Shown here: piece by piece, positions 9,785 to 18,046 of the stretch
How positions within the stretch are numbered: position 1 is the stretch's first letter
Layout of the letters: each line of letters starts with the position of its first letter
Assembly: GCA_023957385.1 (NCBI GenBank)
Contig: JAMLGZ010000001.1
Location: 2,218,923 to 2,282,922, forward strand
Direction: 5' to 3'
Source: Brumimicrobium sp.
Lineage (GTDB): Bacteria; Bacteroidota; Bacteroidia; Flavobacteriales_D; Crocinitomicaceae
Length of the DNA stretch: 64,000 nt
Position numbers and translations under genes: made by a program
Notes under the pieces: model-generated
Databases searched by the model: none
Seen by the model: only the letters and a program-made list of their open reading frames with translations
What the model was told of the DNA's origin: nothing

Positions 9785-10587
9785 AAATTGTGAAGTACTC
9801 TTTGATATTTGGATTTATAATTTACGTAATCCGCTTGATTTATCTCTCGTTTACCGTACCAGATATAGTCGAAGATGCGTGCTAATTCTTGAAAATCACG
9901 ATGATACTTACTACCCAACAATAACTGCATGTAATCCCTATTGGTTTTTTCTGGATCCCACTCTATCAAATCCTTGTCAGTCATAGACTTCAATACATAC
10001 AAAAACCAATAGCGAACAGCGGTGCGATAATCTTCTAATTGTTCGTATTTACCAATTAAGGTAGGGAAATTAATTACATGAATATTTTCTGTAATATCTT
10101 CTGTTTCCGGATCAATTCCTATTCCCTTCTTTGTAAATATCCAGTTTCCATTCTTTTGCAGCAAAAATCGAATTAAAAAATATAGAACTACACCAACCAG
10201 CAAAATAGAAAATATTCTAAAAATCCACAAAGTGAAGTTATTGATTCCATCAATATGGGAGGATTTAAATAAATTATCCAAAAATTCTCCTAATTTATCC
10301 ATCCAAATCTGCCAAATAGATTTTTGCGGTTTTATCGTATTGTAATTAAATGCTTCGCTCGTATATTTATCTTGAAATTTATTTTTAAACTTTTGTGGAT
10401 AAACAGTATTTACAGTCTGATAATCACTATTTAAAAGAGAATCAACATCTTCGGCATAAAGATATTGTTCTTGTATAGGTGTTTCAGTTTTTACATTAGC
10501 CTGATAATCTCTTTGAGCCAATAGATTACCTTCTCCAAAGCAAAAGACGATACCAAGAATTGCTATGTATATAATTTTCTTAATCAC
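9781..10587 (-). CDS. DUF4129-like membrane protein
   Basis: A 268-residue protein with a signal-like first helix (residues 3-24, ending LLAQ), a mid-protein transmembrane helix around 118-142, and a C-terminal cytoplasmic domain with the family pattern YRTAVRYWFLYVLK, followed by RDYMQLL and FDYIWYGKREI. That C-terminal part matches DUF4129, usually found beside MoxR and DUF58. It overlaps both neighbours by 4 bases, a sign of coupled translation in this operon. Function unknown. Confidence 0.7.
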   Translation of the reverse strand: MIKKIIYIAILGIVFCFGEGNLLAQRDYQANVKTETPIQEQYLYAEDVDSLLNSDYQTVNTVYPQKFKNKFQDKYTSEAFNYNTIKPQKSIWQIWMDKLGEFLDNLFKSSHIDGINNFTLWIFRIFSILLVGVVLYFLIRFLLQKNGNWIFTKKGIGIDPETEDITENIHVINFPTLIGKYEQLEDYRTAVRYWFLYVLKSMTDKDLIEWDPEKTNRDYMQLLLGSKYHRDFQELARIFDYIWYGKREINQADYVNYKSKYQRVLHNL

Positions 10588-11507
10588 AAGCCCATTTGAT
10601 CAATTTCAGATATAGATGCTTCACCTTGTAAATCTTCACGACTATCAAAATACATCCATCCAGCGCTAATATAGAATGCATTAAAGACTATAAATGAAAA
10701 AATAATCGAAATAAAATACATTACTAAGATTAAGATAACCATAACTGTAGAATCATCTTGAGCGCCACCTGCAACAGTGAAGATAGAAAAACCAAAAATC
10801 AAAATAGGAATTAATGTAAAGAGCATACTTATCACATAGATTATTAGATAAATTACGAGAGTAGCTCCCATATATTTCCAAAATCGTCTAGAAAATTGCA
10901 TCTTAAATGCTGTTATTAATGCTTTAAAATAACTATTGCCCCCAATTAATGTATCGAATAAAGAAAAATTCACAATATTCAACATTACTGGAATTAGCAT
11001 GATAAATAGAAAAAGACCTATCATTATTATTATCAAAAATGCAGATAAGAGAGTAGCTGCAAAATAGATAGGTGTTACAATAAAGATTGTTCCCAAATAA
11101 AAAAGAAGTAGGCGCTTGAAGTTTCCTTTAAAATGATCTATAATTTCAGATGTAGTTACTTTTTTATTACCTGTTTCCGAAACAATCTTAATATAAAATA
11201 CTGGGAAACTAAATGTAAAGAGCATCAGCAGCAAGAGTAACAAGAATAGGACAATCGATGTAAAAATCAACATCATCTGATTATCGTTATAATATTGTTG
11301 GAAATAGTAAGTTTCTCCTGAAATATTCCCTCCAAAAAGTTGAGAAATAATTTCACCATACCCTAAAACAACTGTTATTAGCAGTAGCAAAATAATTCCA
11401 CCATTGATTGTCAAATAATTGAGAATGAAATTACGTCCATATTCTTTGAAGAACGTAAATGTATCTCCAATGATTTGACCAAAATCACGTTTTTTATAAA
11501 ATTCCAT
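10584..11507 (-). CDS. Multi-pass membrane protein of the MoxR/DUF58 cluster
   Basis: A 307-residue integral membrane protein with about six to seven hydrophobic segments. The N-terminus (YKKRDFGQIIGDTFTFFKEY) is of the kind seen in Bacteroidota DUF4013-like or glycerophosphodiester phosphodiesterase membrane-domain proteins. It has a short acidic tail. Conserved company is SpoIIM upstream and DUF4129 downstream. The family assignment is weak and function unknown; position in the cluster suggests a membrane partner of the MoxR machinery. Confidence 0.65.
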   Translation of the reverse strand: MEFYKKRDFGQIIGDTFTFFKEYGRNFILNYLTINGGIILLLLITVVLGYGEIISQLFGGNISGETYYFQQYYNDNQMMLIFTSIVLFLLLLLLMLFTFSFPVFYIKIVSETGNKKVTTSEIIDHFKGNFKRLLLFYLGTIFIVTPIYFAATLLSAFLIIIMIGLFLFIMLIPVMLNIVNFSLFDTLIGGNSYFKALITAFKMQFSRRFWKYMGATLVIYLIIYVISMLFTLIPILIFGFSIFTVAGGAQDDSTVMVILILVMYFISIIFSFIVFNAFYISAGWMYFDSREDLQGEASISEIDQMGL

Positions 11508-11533
11508 TTTTTTACTTCTAATTCGTAAATACT

Positions 11534-12508
11534 TTATACTAGTTCTAACTTCTTGGATTTCACATGTATTCTATAGGGGTAGATTACGTAATAGTAGAAT
11601 ATGAGTCCAAGTGTTCCAAAAATAATGATTAAATTCAAAATCAGCGGCATTTTTAAAGCATAACGCGTAATAAATCCTTCTAATAGTCCTGCCATCACAA
11701 TAAAAGGAATGGTGCTTATAAAGATTTTCATTGCTTCCATAAAACCAATTTTAAAAGAATCAATTCGCGAATAAGTTTTAGGAAACAAGATAGAAGCACC
11801 CAACACAAAACCAGCCATAGCATCAATCACAATAGCAGAAATCTCAAAAGCTCCATGAATCCAAATTCCTCGTGCACTTTCACCAAGCGCTCCATATTCC
11901 ACAAAGAAATATTGAAAAGTCCCCAACATAATTCCATTATATATCATAAACAAGAGTGTTCCAATTCCAGCAAAGACGCCATAAATAAACATCCGTGCCG
12001 CCACCCCAAGATTATTCATTATAATTAAAATAGCACTTCCCCAATTAGAACCACTTTCGTACACTCCAATTGCATTACCTTCTTTGATATTCTCTATTGT
12101 CATATTGATATAACTTTCACCCAAAATCAATTTGGCAAATTCTTTATCATGTATAGTTGACAAAATACCAATCCCAACAAAGAGGAAAAAAACAACAAAG
12201 GTAAATAGTAGTATCCTTCTATTGGCATACATAATAAAAGGAACCTCTTCTGTAAAAAATGACTTCAAACGATTTTTTTCAACGCGTTTGGTTTTATAAA
12301 TCTTTTGATAAATCTGAATCGTTAGATAATTCAAATAAATCGTTGTCTTACTCTTGGGATAATAGCTTTGAGAGAACGACAAATCGTTCATTAACTGGAC
12401 ATATAAAGACGAAAGTTCATCTGGATTTTTTTTAGCCTTTCCTTGTACAACTTCTTCAATTTCAATCCATTTTTCTTTATTTTGCTTTATAAATGCAATT
12501 TCTCTCAT
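11534..12508 (-). CDS. Stage II sporulation protein M (SpoIIM/DUF95) family membrane protein
   Basis: A 324-residue protein with a charged N-terminal region (FIKQNKEKWIEIEE) followed by five or six membrane segments. The diagnostic conserved patch is GIWIHGAFEISAIVIDAMAGFVLG around residues 210-233, as in the SpoIIM/DUF95 family. In non-sporulating Bacteroidota this gene is a standing member of the RDD/SpoIIM/DUF4129/MoxR cluster. It is the first gene of the minus-strand operon and its start codon overlaps the palindrome at 12507-12525. Confidence 0.85.
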   Translation of the reverse strand: MREIAFIKQNKEKWIEIEEVVQGKAKKNPDELSSLYVQLMNDLSFSQSYYPKSKTTIYLNYLTIQIYQKIYKTKRVEKNRLKSFFTEEVPFIMYANRRILLFTFVVFFLFVGIGILSTIHDKEFAKLILGESYINMTIENIKEGNAIGVYESGSNWGSAILIIMNNLGVAARMFIYGVFAGIGTLLFMIYNGIMLGTFQYFFVEYGALGESARGIWIHGAFEISAIVIDAMAGFVLGASILFPKTYSRIDSFKIGFMEAMKIFISTIPFIVMAGLLEGFITRYALKMPLILNLIIIFGTLGLIFYYYVIYPYRIHVKSKKLELV

Positions 12509-12525
12509 ATCTTTGCTAAAGATAT
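12507..12525. promoter_or_regulatory. Palindrome between divergent SpoIIM and RDD genes, overlapping a -7 box
   Basis: Arms ATATCTTT and AAAGATAT are perfect inverted repeats around GCT. The left arm contains TATCTTTG (12508-12515), a good Bacteroidota -7 element for the RDD gene starting at 12532. The first codon of the SpoIIM gene (12508) lies at the edge. It could be a shared operator or a symmetric promoter. Confidence 0.5.
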
Positions 12526-12531
12526 ATAAAA

Positions 12532-13284
12532 ATGGAAACTATTTCTATAAATACTTCTCAAAATGTGAATATTAACTTTGCTTTAGCTAATATAGGAGAG
12601 CGCATGGTTGCATTTTTATTTGATATGATGGTAAAATTTGCCTACCTAATTGTTTTATGGTTTGTTTTTATCAAAATAGGGAATCTTGATAAATATCTTG
12701 ACAATATGGATGGTTGGTCTTCGGCTGCCATCATAAATCTATTTTTTCTCCCTATTTATTTCTATACTTTATTTTTTGAAAGCCTAATGGAAGGGCAAAC
12801 ACCGGGGAAAAAAGTTATGAAAATTAAAGTGATCAAATCAGATGCTTATCAAGGACATTTTATGGACTATTTTGCTCGGTGGATTTTTCGTTTAGTAGAT
12901 GTGTTTATCAGTCTTGGATTAGTGGGAATACTTACCATTATCATTAATACCAAAAATAAAAGATTAGGCGATATTGTAGCTGGAACAGCGGTTATTACCT
13001 TAAAAAGCAAATACAATATTAGTCACACTATTCTGGTTGATTTACAACAAGACTACGTTCCGCTCTACCCACAAGTAGTTGCCTTATCTGACAATGACCT
13101 ACGTATTATCAAAGAAAATTTTCAAAAAGCAATAGCAACCAAGAATAAAGTACTTGCAGAAAAATTAGCTGATAAAATTTGTGAAATAACGGGTATCACA
13201 TTTAATCAAGAGGAAGTGAAATTGAGTACTTTCATTGAAACGATTATCAAAGATTATAATTACTATACTGGGAAAGAGTTTTAA
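12532..13284 (+). CDS. RDD family membrane protein
   Basis: A 250-residue protein. The RDD domain spans about residues 15-160 with three transmembrane helices (33-48, 62-80, 110-130) and the family landmarks ERMVAFLFDMM, EGQTPGKKVMKIKV and TKNKRLGDIVAGTAVI. A soluble C-terminal tail of about 90 residues follows. RDD proteins are of uncertain role, and some are linked to ion transport. It is divergent from the SpoIIM/MoxR operon with only 23 bp between start codons, so regulation is probably joint. Confidence 0.88.
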   Translation: METISINTSQNVNINFALANIGERMVAFLFDMMVKFAYLIVLWFVFIKIGNLDKYLDNMDGWSSAAIINLFFLPIYFYTLFFESLMEGQTPGKKVMKIKVIKSDAYQGHFMDYFARWIFRLVDVFISLGLVGILTIIINTKNKRLGDIVAGTAVITLKSKYNISHTILVDLQQDYVPLYPQVVALSDNDLRIIKENFQKAIATKNKVLAEKLADKICEITGITFNQEEVKLSTFIETIIKDYNYYTGKEF

Positions 13285-13344
13285 TAAAAACTACCGCAGC
13301 ACAGCAACTATTCACAAACCAAATAGTTTCATTTTGTTTCCTCA

Positions 13345-15531
13345 CTAGTCAATATACAAAATCTCTCTCAATTTAGGAAAAGGCCATATTTCATCATCTA
13401 CTAACGTTTCTAATTTATTGGTATGATATGAAATTTTATCAAAATAAACGAGAACCGTATCTCTATATGCTATTGCTCGCTCTTCTATATTTTCAATTTT
13501 ATTCGCCTTTTTTCTATTTACCAACATGGTTCTAGAATATTCCTGCATTTGATTCATGTGTAAAATCAAATCTGAAAGAATGGATCTTTGTGCCGATGTA
13601 GTAGATTTTGCTTGGGTTTTACCTAAAACTTCTTCTATACCTTTGATATTATTGACTAGCTCATTTTGATACTTAATAGCTACAGGGATAATATGGTTTT
13701 GCGTTAAATCTTCTATGGTTCGAGCCTCTATCTGAATAACCTTTATATATTTTTCCAATTCGATCTCTTTACGAGCTGCTAATTCTCTAGGAGAAAGCAC
13801 TCCCATTTCTTCAAATAAGTCTAATACTTCTTTTCTATCCCATACTTGGAGAGCTTCCGGAGTATCTTTCAAATTACTCAAACCTCTCTTAGCTGCTTCT
13901 TTATGCCATTCTTCCCCATATCCATTTCCTTCAAAACGGATCTTTTTTGATTCTTTAATGATTTTTTGTAATTCTTTTAATATAGCTTCATCCTTACCAT
14001 TTCCTTTAGCTATACGCTGATCTACAGCCTCTTTAAACAACTTTAATTGCCTTGCAACTATCGTATTTAACATAATCATAGGTTGACCGCAATTAGCGGA
14101 TGAGCCAACCGCCCGGTATTCAAACTTATTTCCAGTAAATGCAAATGGGGAAGTTCTATTTCTATCTGTATTATCCACTAAAAGTTGAGGTATTTTTCCT
14201 ATATTTAGTTTTAACTCTGTCTTATCTTGTGGTGTCATTTTACCAGCTTTGATACTTTTCTCTAAATCATCTAAAAATTTAGATAAATAGGATCCTATAA
14301 ACACAGACATAATTGCAGGAGGTGCTTCTTGCGCTCCTAAACGATGGTCATTAGATGCATTAGCAATAGAGGCACGTAATATATCCGCATTATCATGAAT
14401 AGCTTTAATCGTGTTCACAAAGAAGGTAAGAAAACGAAGGTTAGTTTTTGGATTAATGCCTGGTGATAAAAGATTTACTCCGGTATTGGTGGATAATGAC
14501 CAATTATTATGTTTTCCCGAACCATTCAATCCGCGAAAAGGTTTTTCATGCAAAAGCACTCTAAAATCATGCTTTTTAGCAATTTTATCTAGCAAATCCA
14601 TTAACAATAAGTTATGGTCATTCGCTAAATTACATTCTTCAAAAATAGGAGCACATTCAAATTGACAAGGAGCAACTTCATTATGGCGAGTTCTAACAGG
14701 GATACCTAGCTTAATAGCTGTCATCTCAAAATCTCGCATAAAACTAGTGACTCTTCGAGGTATAGACCCAAAATAATGATCATCCATTTGTTGTCCTTTA
14801 GCCGGTTTTTGACCAAAAAGAAGACGTCCTGTCATAACCATATCAGGGCGTGCACTATACATTGATTTATCAACTAAGAAATATTCTTGTTCCCAGCCTA
14901 GAGTAACGTTCACTTTTGTAATATCTTTATCAAAATATTGGCAAACATCGACTGCCGCTTTATCAATTGCATTTAACGCTCGAAGCAATGGCATTTTATA
15001 GTCTAATGCTTCTCCCGTATATGCAATAAAAATAGTTGGGATACACAACATATTTGAAATCACAAAAGCAGGCGATGAAGGATCCCAAGCTGTATAACCT
15101 CTTGCTTCAAATGTATTTCTAATTCCTCCACTAGGAAAAGAAGAAGCATCAGGTTCTTGTTGTACCAACAAATTTCCATTAAACATATTGATACCCTTTC
15201 CTGGACCTATCGGTTCAAAGAAAGAATCGTGTTTTTCAGCAGTTGTCCCTGTCAATGGCTGAAACCAATGCGTATAATGTGTCGCTCCTTTCTCTATAGC
15301 CCAATCCTTCATAGCTGAAGCCACTATATCTGCCGTAATTCGATCTATTTTACTGCCTGTTGCGATAGCGTCTCTTATAACTTCATAAGCGTGTTTTGGT
15401 AAATATTCACGCATTTTATCTTCATGAAAGACATTTTCTCCAAATTTTTCTGCAATTTTTGAATCTGCTTGAACTTCTTTTGGGATACGATGTAGTACAT
15501 CTTCGTAGGCATTTTTACGGACTAAGGACAT
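13345..15531 (-). CDS. glnN: Glutamine synthetase type III
   Basis: ATP-dependent formation of glutamine from glutamate and ammonia in the cytoplasm. At 728 residues it has the size of type III enzymes (about 700-730), far longer than type I. Visible landmarks are the N-terminal THWFQPLTGTTAEKHDSF, the catalytic-region pieces TLGWEQEYFLVD, RHNEVAPCQFECAP and GSGKHNNWSLST, and NRTSPFAFTGNKFEYRA. It stands alone as a transcription unit with a near-consensus -7 box 20 bp upstream. Type III is the usual form in Bacteroidota. The gene is intact and lies beside the mobile island. Confidence 0.97.
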   Translation of the reverse strand: MSLVRKNAYEDVLHRIPKEVQADSKIAEKFGENVFHEDKMREYLPKHAYEVIRDAIATGSKIDRITADIVASAMKDWAIEKGATHYTHWFQPLTGTTAEKHDSFFEPIGPGKGINMFNGNLLVQQEPDASSFPSGGIRNTFEARGYTAWDPSSPAFVISNMLCIPTIFIAYTGEALDYKMPLLRALNAIDKAAVDVCQYFDKDITKVNVTLGWEQEYFLVDKSMYSARPDMVMTGRLLFGQKPAKGQQMDDHYFGSIPRRVTSFMRDFEMTAIKLGIPVRTRHNEVAPCQFECAPIFEECNLANDHNLLLMDLLDKIAKKHDFRVLLHEKPFRGLNGSGKHNNWSLSTNTGVNLLSPGINPKTNLRFLTFFVNTIKAIHDNADILRASIANASNDHRLGAQEAPPAIMSVFIGSYLSKFLDDLEKSIKAGKMTPQDKTELKLNIGKIPQLLVDNTDRNRTSPFAFTGNKFEYRAVGSSANCGQPMIMLNTIVARQLKLFKEAVDQRIAKGNGKDEAILKELQKIIKESKKIRFEGNGYGEEWHKEAAKRGLSNLKDTPEALQVWDRKEVLDLFEEMGVLSPRELAARKEIELEKYIKVIQIEARTIEDLTQNHIIPVAIKYQNELVNNIKGIEEVLGKTQAKSTTSAQRSILSDLILHMNQMQEYSRTMLVNRKKANKIENIEERAIAYRDTVLVYFDKISYHTNKLETLVDDEIWPFPKLREILYID

Positions 15532-15550
15532 AGTTTTTTATTTTTTTTTA

Positions 15551-15558
15551 CAAAAATA
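15551..15558 (-). promoter_or_regulatory. -7 promoter box of the glutamine synthetase gene
   Basis: On the minus strand this reads TATTTTTG, matching the Bacteroidota -7 consensus TAnnTTTG. It is 20 bases before the ATG and is embedded in long A/T tracts (15533-15600). Confidence 0.55.
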
Positions 15559-15622
15559 AATAAGAAAATTAAAAAAACTTATTTTTTTTATGTTTTTTTT
15601 AATGATAGGTGGTAAAATTTAG

Positions 15623-15665
15623 GGGGGTAAATATAAAAAAAGCATTTTATAATAACATTACCCCC
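15623..15665. promoter_or_regulatory. Inverted repeat upstream of glutamine synthetase
   Basis: GGGGGTAA (15623-15630) and TTACCCCC (15658-15665) are perfect inverted repeats separated by 27 AT-rich bases, about 65-110 bases before the mapped -7 box. The runs of G and C stand out in a very AT-rich spacer. It could be a nitrogen-regulatory operator or part of a terminator from a lost upstream unit. Confidence 0.4.
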
Positions 15666-15867
15666 TTATTTTTATAGGATGATCTGATAAATTAGATAAA
15701 TCATTATCACTTTTCCATTATATAAATAGTGATTTATTTGGCAAACAAAGTTTGCTAGTTAAATAACAGTAACTATTAACAAGAAAGTTGAACATCGATA
15801 CTATTGGAATGAAAGTAAGGTATTATAATCGAGTCACGTAAGGGAATTTCACCCCTACGTTCTCACG

Positions 15868-15901
15868 GAACCGTACGTGAAAGTCTCCCTTCATACGGCT
15901 C
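15868..15901 (-). ncRNA. Group II intron domain V
   Basis: The minus-strand RNA would start GAGCCGUAUG and close with GUACGGUUC, giving the 34-nucleotide catalytic hairpin with the usual bulge. It lies about 40 bases inside the intron 3' end and just downstream of the maturase gene, as expected. Confidence 0.85.
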
Positions 15902-15937
15902 TTCATGTTACTAAATCACATCAAAAGTAATAACTTT

Positions 15938-17164
15938 TTACGGATATACCAATAACCAATGCGCAAATAAATTGGGGTTTTCTTTGTACTTGGTTTTCAA
16001 GTAGCGCACAGAGGCTTTCTTGAATAAGTCTTTCTCCCATTTTGTCCATTTCAGTAGTCGTGCGTTCAGTTGATTCCACACCATTCGCATATCATCTTTC
16101 CAAAACTTGTGGTAATAGTTGATAATCCCACGAATGACGGGGTTGATTTCCTTGGCGATTTCTTCCAAGGATTTTCTGCGCTTGTGTAAATTCATTTCCC
16201 TGAACTTTCGCATGATGCTTGTCTTCGACTTCTGACTTACGCAGATACATGGAATAGATTTCACTTTTCCTGTGCCTTTTGTTTTGTAGGCTCGTGGACG
16301 GATTGTAAAGCCAAGAAAGTCGAACCCTTTGGAGTATTTCGTTTGTGAAAACCCTCTCAAATTGACTATTTTACTTTTGACTTCATGCAACTGTAATTTA
16401 CACGATTCCATGCGCTCTTTAATTTGGCGCAACATGAATTGCGCTTGATTCTCGGTTTTGCAATGCACTACAATATCATCTGCATACCTTTCAAATGGCT
16501 TTTCAGGGTGGAACTTATCCATCCATTTATCGAAGACTACATGTAGAAATAAGTTTGCTAAAAGCGGACTAATAACGCCACCTTGTGGAGTTCCTGAAAG
16601 GGTTGGTTTAAAATCTCCCTCTTTCTGTACAATTCCTGCTTTCAACCACCTTTCCACATATAACAAAACCAATTGTCTGAACAGTAGTGTTTTAATGCTT
16701 TCATCATCAGTTCGTGGTCGATGTTGTCAAAGAAACCTTTGATGTCTAAGTCAATAGCAAAATCATGATTGTATAAATTTGTATATGCTTGTTCAACGGC
16801 TTGATGACAGTTCCGATTGGGTCGGTAACCAAATGAACTGGAATGAAATTTTGGTTCTACTATTCGTTCCAAGTGTTTTCGTACTACTTGTTGTGCTATA
16901 CGGTCTAAAATCGTCGGGATACCGAGTAATCGTTCTCCTCCCTTTCTTTGGTATAGCAACTTGTTTGACACTTTCGGAAAATAACTCCCTGAGCCTTAGG
17001 CGGTTCCAGAGCATATAAAGTTCCGTACTTGCGTTTTTCTGCAAATATTCCCAACTCATTTTGTCTATTCCACCACTTCCAGCATTGGATTTTACCTCCT
17101 TGTATGCTTCATAAACCATTAATCTGGTTATTGGCTGTGATTTTGTTTCATAATAATTAATCAT
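15938..17164 (-). pseudogene. ltrA: Group II intron reverse transcriptase/maturase, broken by two frameshifts
   Basis: Three consecutive minus-strand reading frames make one RT-maturase of about 408 residues. Fragment 1 (17164 down to about 16942) carries NAGSGGIDKMSWEYL and VAIPKK. Fragment 2 (to about 16672) carries GGERLLGIPTILDRIAQQ, SFGYRPNRNCHQA and IDLDIKGFFDNID. Fragment 3 carries LLYVERWLKAG, SGTPQGGVISPLLANL, the catalytic YADD, and a GIIM maturase domain ending HWLLVYP. The first break is one extra base in CCC at 16940-16942; the second is one missing base next to CC at 16671-16672. They restore the original frame but leave about 90 codons out of frame, with stops. No HNH endonuclease domain is present. 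Confidence 0.88.
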
Positions 17165-17724
17165 CCCTTTTACGGTTGTAAATTCGTTTGAAACCTAACA
17201 TGCTTAGCCCTTCGCTCCATGTTCATTACAAACACTTCAACACTACTACGGCTAAGTCTGCCCCCTACATCTCAAGCACATCCCCTCTTGTCTGCTTCCT
17301 ATTTCTATTTTACAGAACGATGTAGAGTTCACTTGTTCCTTAAAACAGCCTATGTATGCGTCTTGCCCACTTAACCCCGGATGCCGTGTACCCAGTAAAT
17401 CAGGTGTCCGGTACACTCTTATCATAGGTACAAACGTAACTACCTATTTTTGACATCGTCTATTGCCCTTACGAGGCTTCATCGTTGGGTTCACTTTCGT
17501 TCAACTCACATACACACACCTACAGAAGTCGTTGCTTCCGTTTTTCTTTGTCGCTCACCACAAAACCGTTTCCTAATCTTGCAGCACAAAGTGGTTTAAT
17601 GGCTATTCCTGAAAATCGCCATTGAGAGACCTACTCTCATCTGTTTTAAAGCACCAATCAGCAGACAGCTGATTGTTCAAGTCACACACGTTTCTACGGC
17701 TTGGCGAAGACGGCATTTTAGCCT

Positions 17725-17746
17725 AATCCCGATAGTTATCGGGATT
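17725..17746. repeat. Perfect 10-bp-arm REP-like palindrome
   Basis: Arms AATCCCGATA and TATCGGGATT are perfect inverted repeats around GT. The core matches the palindrome at 3121-3138. On the minus strand it is a hairpin just upstream of the group II intron insertion point. Bacterial class C introns favour positions after such hairpins, so it may have been part of the target. Confidence 0.5.
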
Positions 17747-17830
17747 CAAACGAAGCAGTAACATCAAATTTAACGAAAACCTTTAATTCAAAACAGTGTC
17801 TCGTCCTAAAAAAAGTTTACACTTTTTCTC

Positions 17831-17888
17831 TTTAATCCTGTTATAAATTTACATTTTATTTTAATCCTAAAATTCATTTACATTTTAT
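17831..17888. repeat. Imperfect 29-bp tandem repeat inside the IS left end
   Basis: Two head-to-tail copies (17831-17859, 17860-17888) both start TTTAATCCT and end ATTTACATTTTAT, differing in a few central bases. They lie 8 bases inside the left terminal repeat and could be subterminal transposase-binding sites. Confidence 0.6.
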
Positions 17889-17889
17889 T

Positions 17890-18012
17890 TATTTTTGCAT
17901 TATCGATGGAAACGGAAATAAGCTCTGCTGAGGAGCAACTTATCAGGGATAAATCGACGACCGACGAAGTATTAAACTTTGTTATGGGGCTAACTTTTGT
18001 TAGCCCTTTTCT
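17890..18012 (+). ncRNA. Possible small RNA unit inside the IS (promoter box to hairpin terminator)
   Basis: A TATTTTTG box (17890-17897) is followed about 90 bases later by a hairpin with arms GGGCTAAC and GTTAGCCC, a TTTT loop and a TTTT tail (about 17986-18012). This makes a promoter-terminator unit of about 105 nucleotides on the plus strand, facing the 3' end of the transposase gene. A frame opening at 17906 runs through the hairpin and overlaps orfB antisense, so I do not treat it as a protein gene. It may instead simply stop outside transcription entering the IS. Confidence 0.35.
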
Positions 18013-18046
18013 AAATACTTTAGAGGTCTTAATGCCTAAAAAAAAC

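Larger units (their letters stand above)
15826..17688 (-). mobile_element. Group II intron (ribozyme plus degenerate maturase gene)
   Basis: Read on the minus strand, the element begins near GTGTGACTTGAAC (about 17688) and ends after domain VI near 15826. Domain V is a 34-base hairpin at 15868-15901 (GAGCCGTATG ... GTACGGTTC on the minus strand). Domain VI is the stem at about 15836-15862. The maturase gene lies between, in the domain IV position. The 5' region 17165-17688 should hold domains I-III and has no convincing gene. The ends are approximate by one to three bases. A strong palindrome (17725-17746) lies about 40 bases upstream in the 5' exon. Confidence 0.85.
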
